Shown here piece after piece: positions 5,883 through 6,153 of a stretch of DNA of 6,153 nucleotides (positions are counted from its first letter, which is position 1; each line of letters opens with the position of its first letter). A model generated the notes under the pieces. The model saw nothing but the letters and a program-made list of their open reading frames with translations, did not search any database and was not told where the DNA came from. The DNA lies in NCBI GenBank assembly GCA_045612485.1, contig JAZKZE010000065.1:1-6153 (forward strand), read 5' to 3'. The position numbers and the translations under genes were made by a program. The stretch comes from RGIG5327 sp045612485. Lineage in GTDB: Bacteria > Verrucomicrobiota > Lentisphaeria > Victivallales > UBA1829.

Positions 5883-5911
5883 TTTATTGCCCGTTGCGGC
5901 ATAATGAATAA

Positions 5912-5956
5912 GGGGCTGTTGCAAAACCTCAAAAAAGGTGAGCAACAGCCTTTTTT
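5912..5956 (+). terminator. Strong intrinsic terminator after the zinc-ribbon gene
   Basis: GGCTGTTGC (5914-5922) pairs with GCAACAGCC (5942-5950) over 9 bases, and GG/TT wobble pairs can extend it. An inner stem ACCT (5926-5929)/AGGT (5936-5939) caps it, and TTTTTT (5951-5956) follows. It is the inverted relative of the 622-660 element, differing only in the length of two A-runs and the outermost bases. Confidence 0.88.
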
Positions 5957-5975
5957 ATTGTTTGAGCTGAATATT

Positions 5976-6059
5976 AAGTCGGATCGTAGCCATGTCGTTC
6001 TGTGAGCCAAGGAGTTGATTTATGACATTGTCTTCCTAAGACCGCTTGGCCTCCGACTT
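5976..6059. other. MGI/BGI DNBSEQ sequencing adapter with sample barcode (contaminant)
   Basis: Positions 5976-6017 (42 bases, starting AAGTCGGATCGTAGCCATGT and ending GCCAAGGAGTTG) match, from memory, the standard MGI read-2 adapter. Positions 6028-6059 (32 bases, TTGTCTTCCTAAGACC... to CTCCGACTT) are the reverse complement of the read-1 adapter (AAGTCGGAGGCCAAGCGG...). The 10 bases between, ATTTATGACA (6018-6027), fit the sample-barcode position. The shared AAGTCGGA/TCCGACTT ends make it look like an inverted repeat. It is synthetic library DNA carried into the assembly, not part of the genome. Confidence 0.97.
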
Positions 6060-6153
6060 GAAATAATTTATTGCCCGTTGCGGCATAATGAATAAGGGGC
6101 TGTTGCAAAACCTCAAAAAAGGTGAGCAACAGCCTTTTTTATTGTTTGAGCTG

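Larger units (their letters stand above)
5876..6153. repeat. Artificial tandem duplication (94 bases, period 184) created by adapter read-through
   Basis: Bases 5876-5969 recur without a mismatch at 6060-6153, where the window ends inside the second copy. The unit is a 100-base insert (5876-5975) plus the 84-base adapter. The copy starts immediately after the adapter's last base, so the boundaries are library boundaries. The second copy includes the last codon and stop of the zinc-ribbon gene and a duplicate of its terminator (6096-6140). Treat 6060-6153 as artefact. Confidence 0.95.

Noticed and set aside
5061..5945. Long minus-strand open frame of 294 codons, Phe/Leu/Ser-rich
   Set aside because: It is the shadow of two plus-strand genes; the Phe-rich runs are antisense to GAA/AAA-type codons, it has no ribosome binding site, and it crosses the terminator.
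5600..6010. Minus-strand open frame starting in the adapter block
   Set aside because: Its first residues come from synthetic adapter sequence and the rest is antisense to the zinc-ribbon gene's low-complexity coding region.
5976..6059. Integron attC-like site, tRNA-like or structured RNA formed by AAGTCGGA...GCCAAG / CTTGGC...TCCGACTT
   Set aside because: No attC core triplets, no tRNA arm layout, and the block matches known sequencing adapters with a barcode between them.
1..6153. CRISPR array, transposase, toxin-antitoxin, phage or defence system
   Set aside because: No regularly spaced repeats, transposase or nuclease motifs, or target-site duplications are visible; the only long direct repeat is the adapter artefact.

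Overview
The window carries eight protein-coding genes and looks like a low-to-mid GC, Gram-negative, gut-type bacterium. Lentisphaerota (Victivallis-like) is my best guess. It rests on an AIDA-like, glycine-rich surface-protein end and on a sugar-isomerase plus Gfo/Idh/MocA oxidoreductase pair, both common in such genomes. This is recognition from memory, not a search. The right end is not clean genomic DNA (see below).

Layout. Positions 2-586 (+) hold the 3' end of a large repetitive surface protein, followed by a strong stem-loop terminator. A two-gene minus-strand operon converges on it: a TIM-barrel sugar isomerase/epimerase (2653-1853), then a Gfo/Idh/MocA dehydrogenase (1831-698), with a 21-base gap. 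This pair probably processes a sugar or polyol. Its promoter region (about 2654-2775) has a good -35/-10 pair and several inverted and direct repeats that look like control sites.

From a divergent promoter near 2898-2925 runs a plus-strand group: a 70-aa protein of unknown function, rsmI (16S rRNA C1402 2'-O-methyltransferase) and a DUF523/TudS-like iron-sulfur protein whose start overlaps the rsmI stop (ATGA). Next, from its own promoter, comes a 196-aa protein with an S24/LexA-like beta domain followed by an excisionase-type helix-turn-helix. Last is a 170-aa zinc-ribbon protein with a very acidic middle and a lysine/alanine-rich, histone H1-like tail, ended by a terminator.

The terminators at the two ends (622-660 and 5912-5950) are near-identical copies of one 39-41 base palindromic element in opposite orientation, which points to a dispersed terminator-repeat family in this genome.

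Positions 5976-6059 are not biological. They match, from memory, the MGI/BGI DNBSEQ adapter pair flanking a 10-base sample barcode. After the adapter, the 94 bases 5876-5969 recur exactly at 6060-6153. That is what results when an assembler walks around a short-insert library circle (100-base insert plus 84-base adapter, period 184). Genomic sequence should be trusted only to about 5975. I found no convincing undescribed defence, mobile or RNA system.
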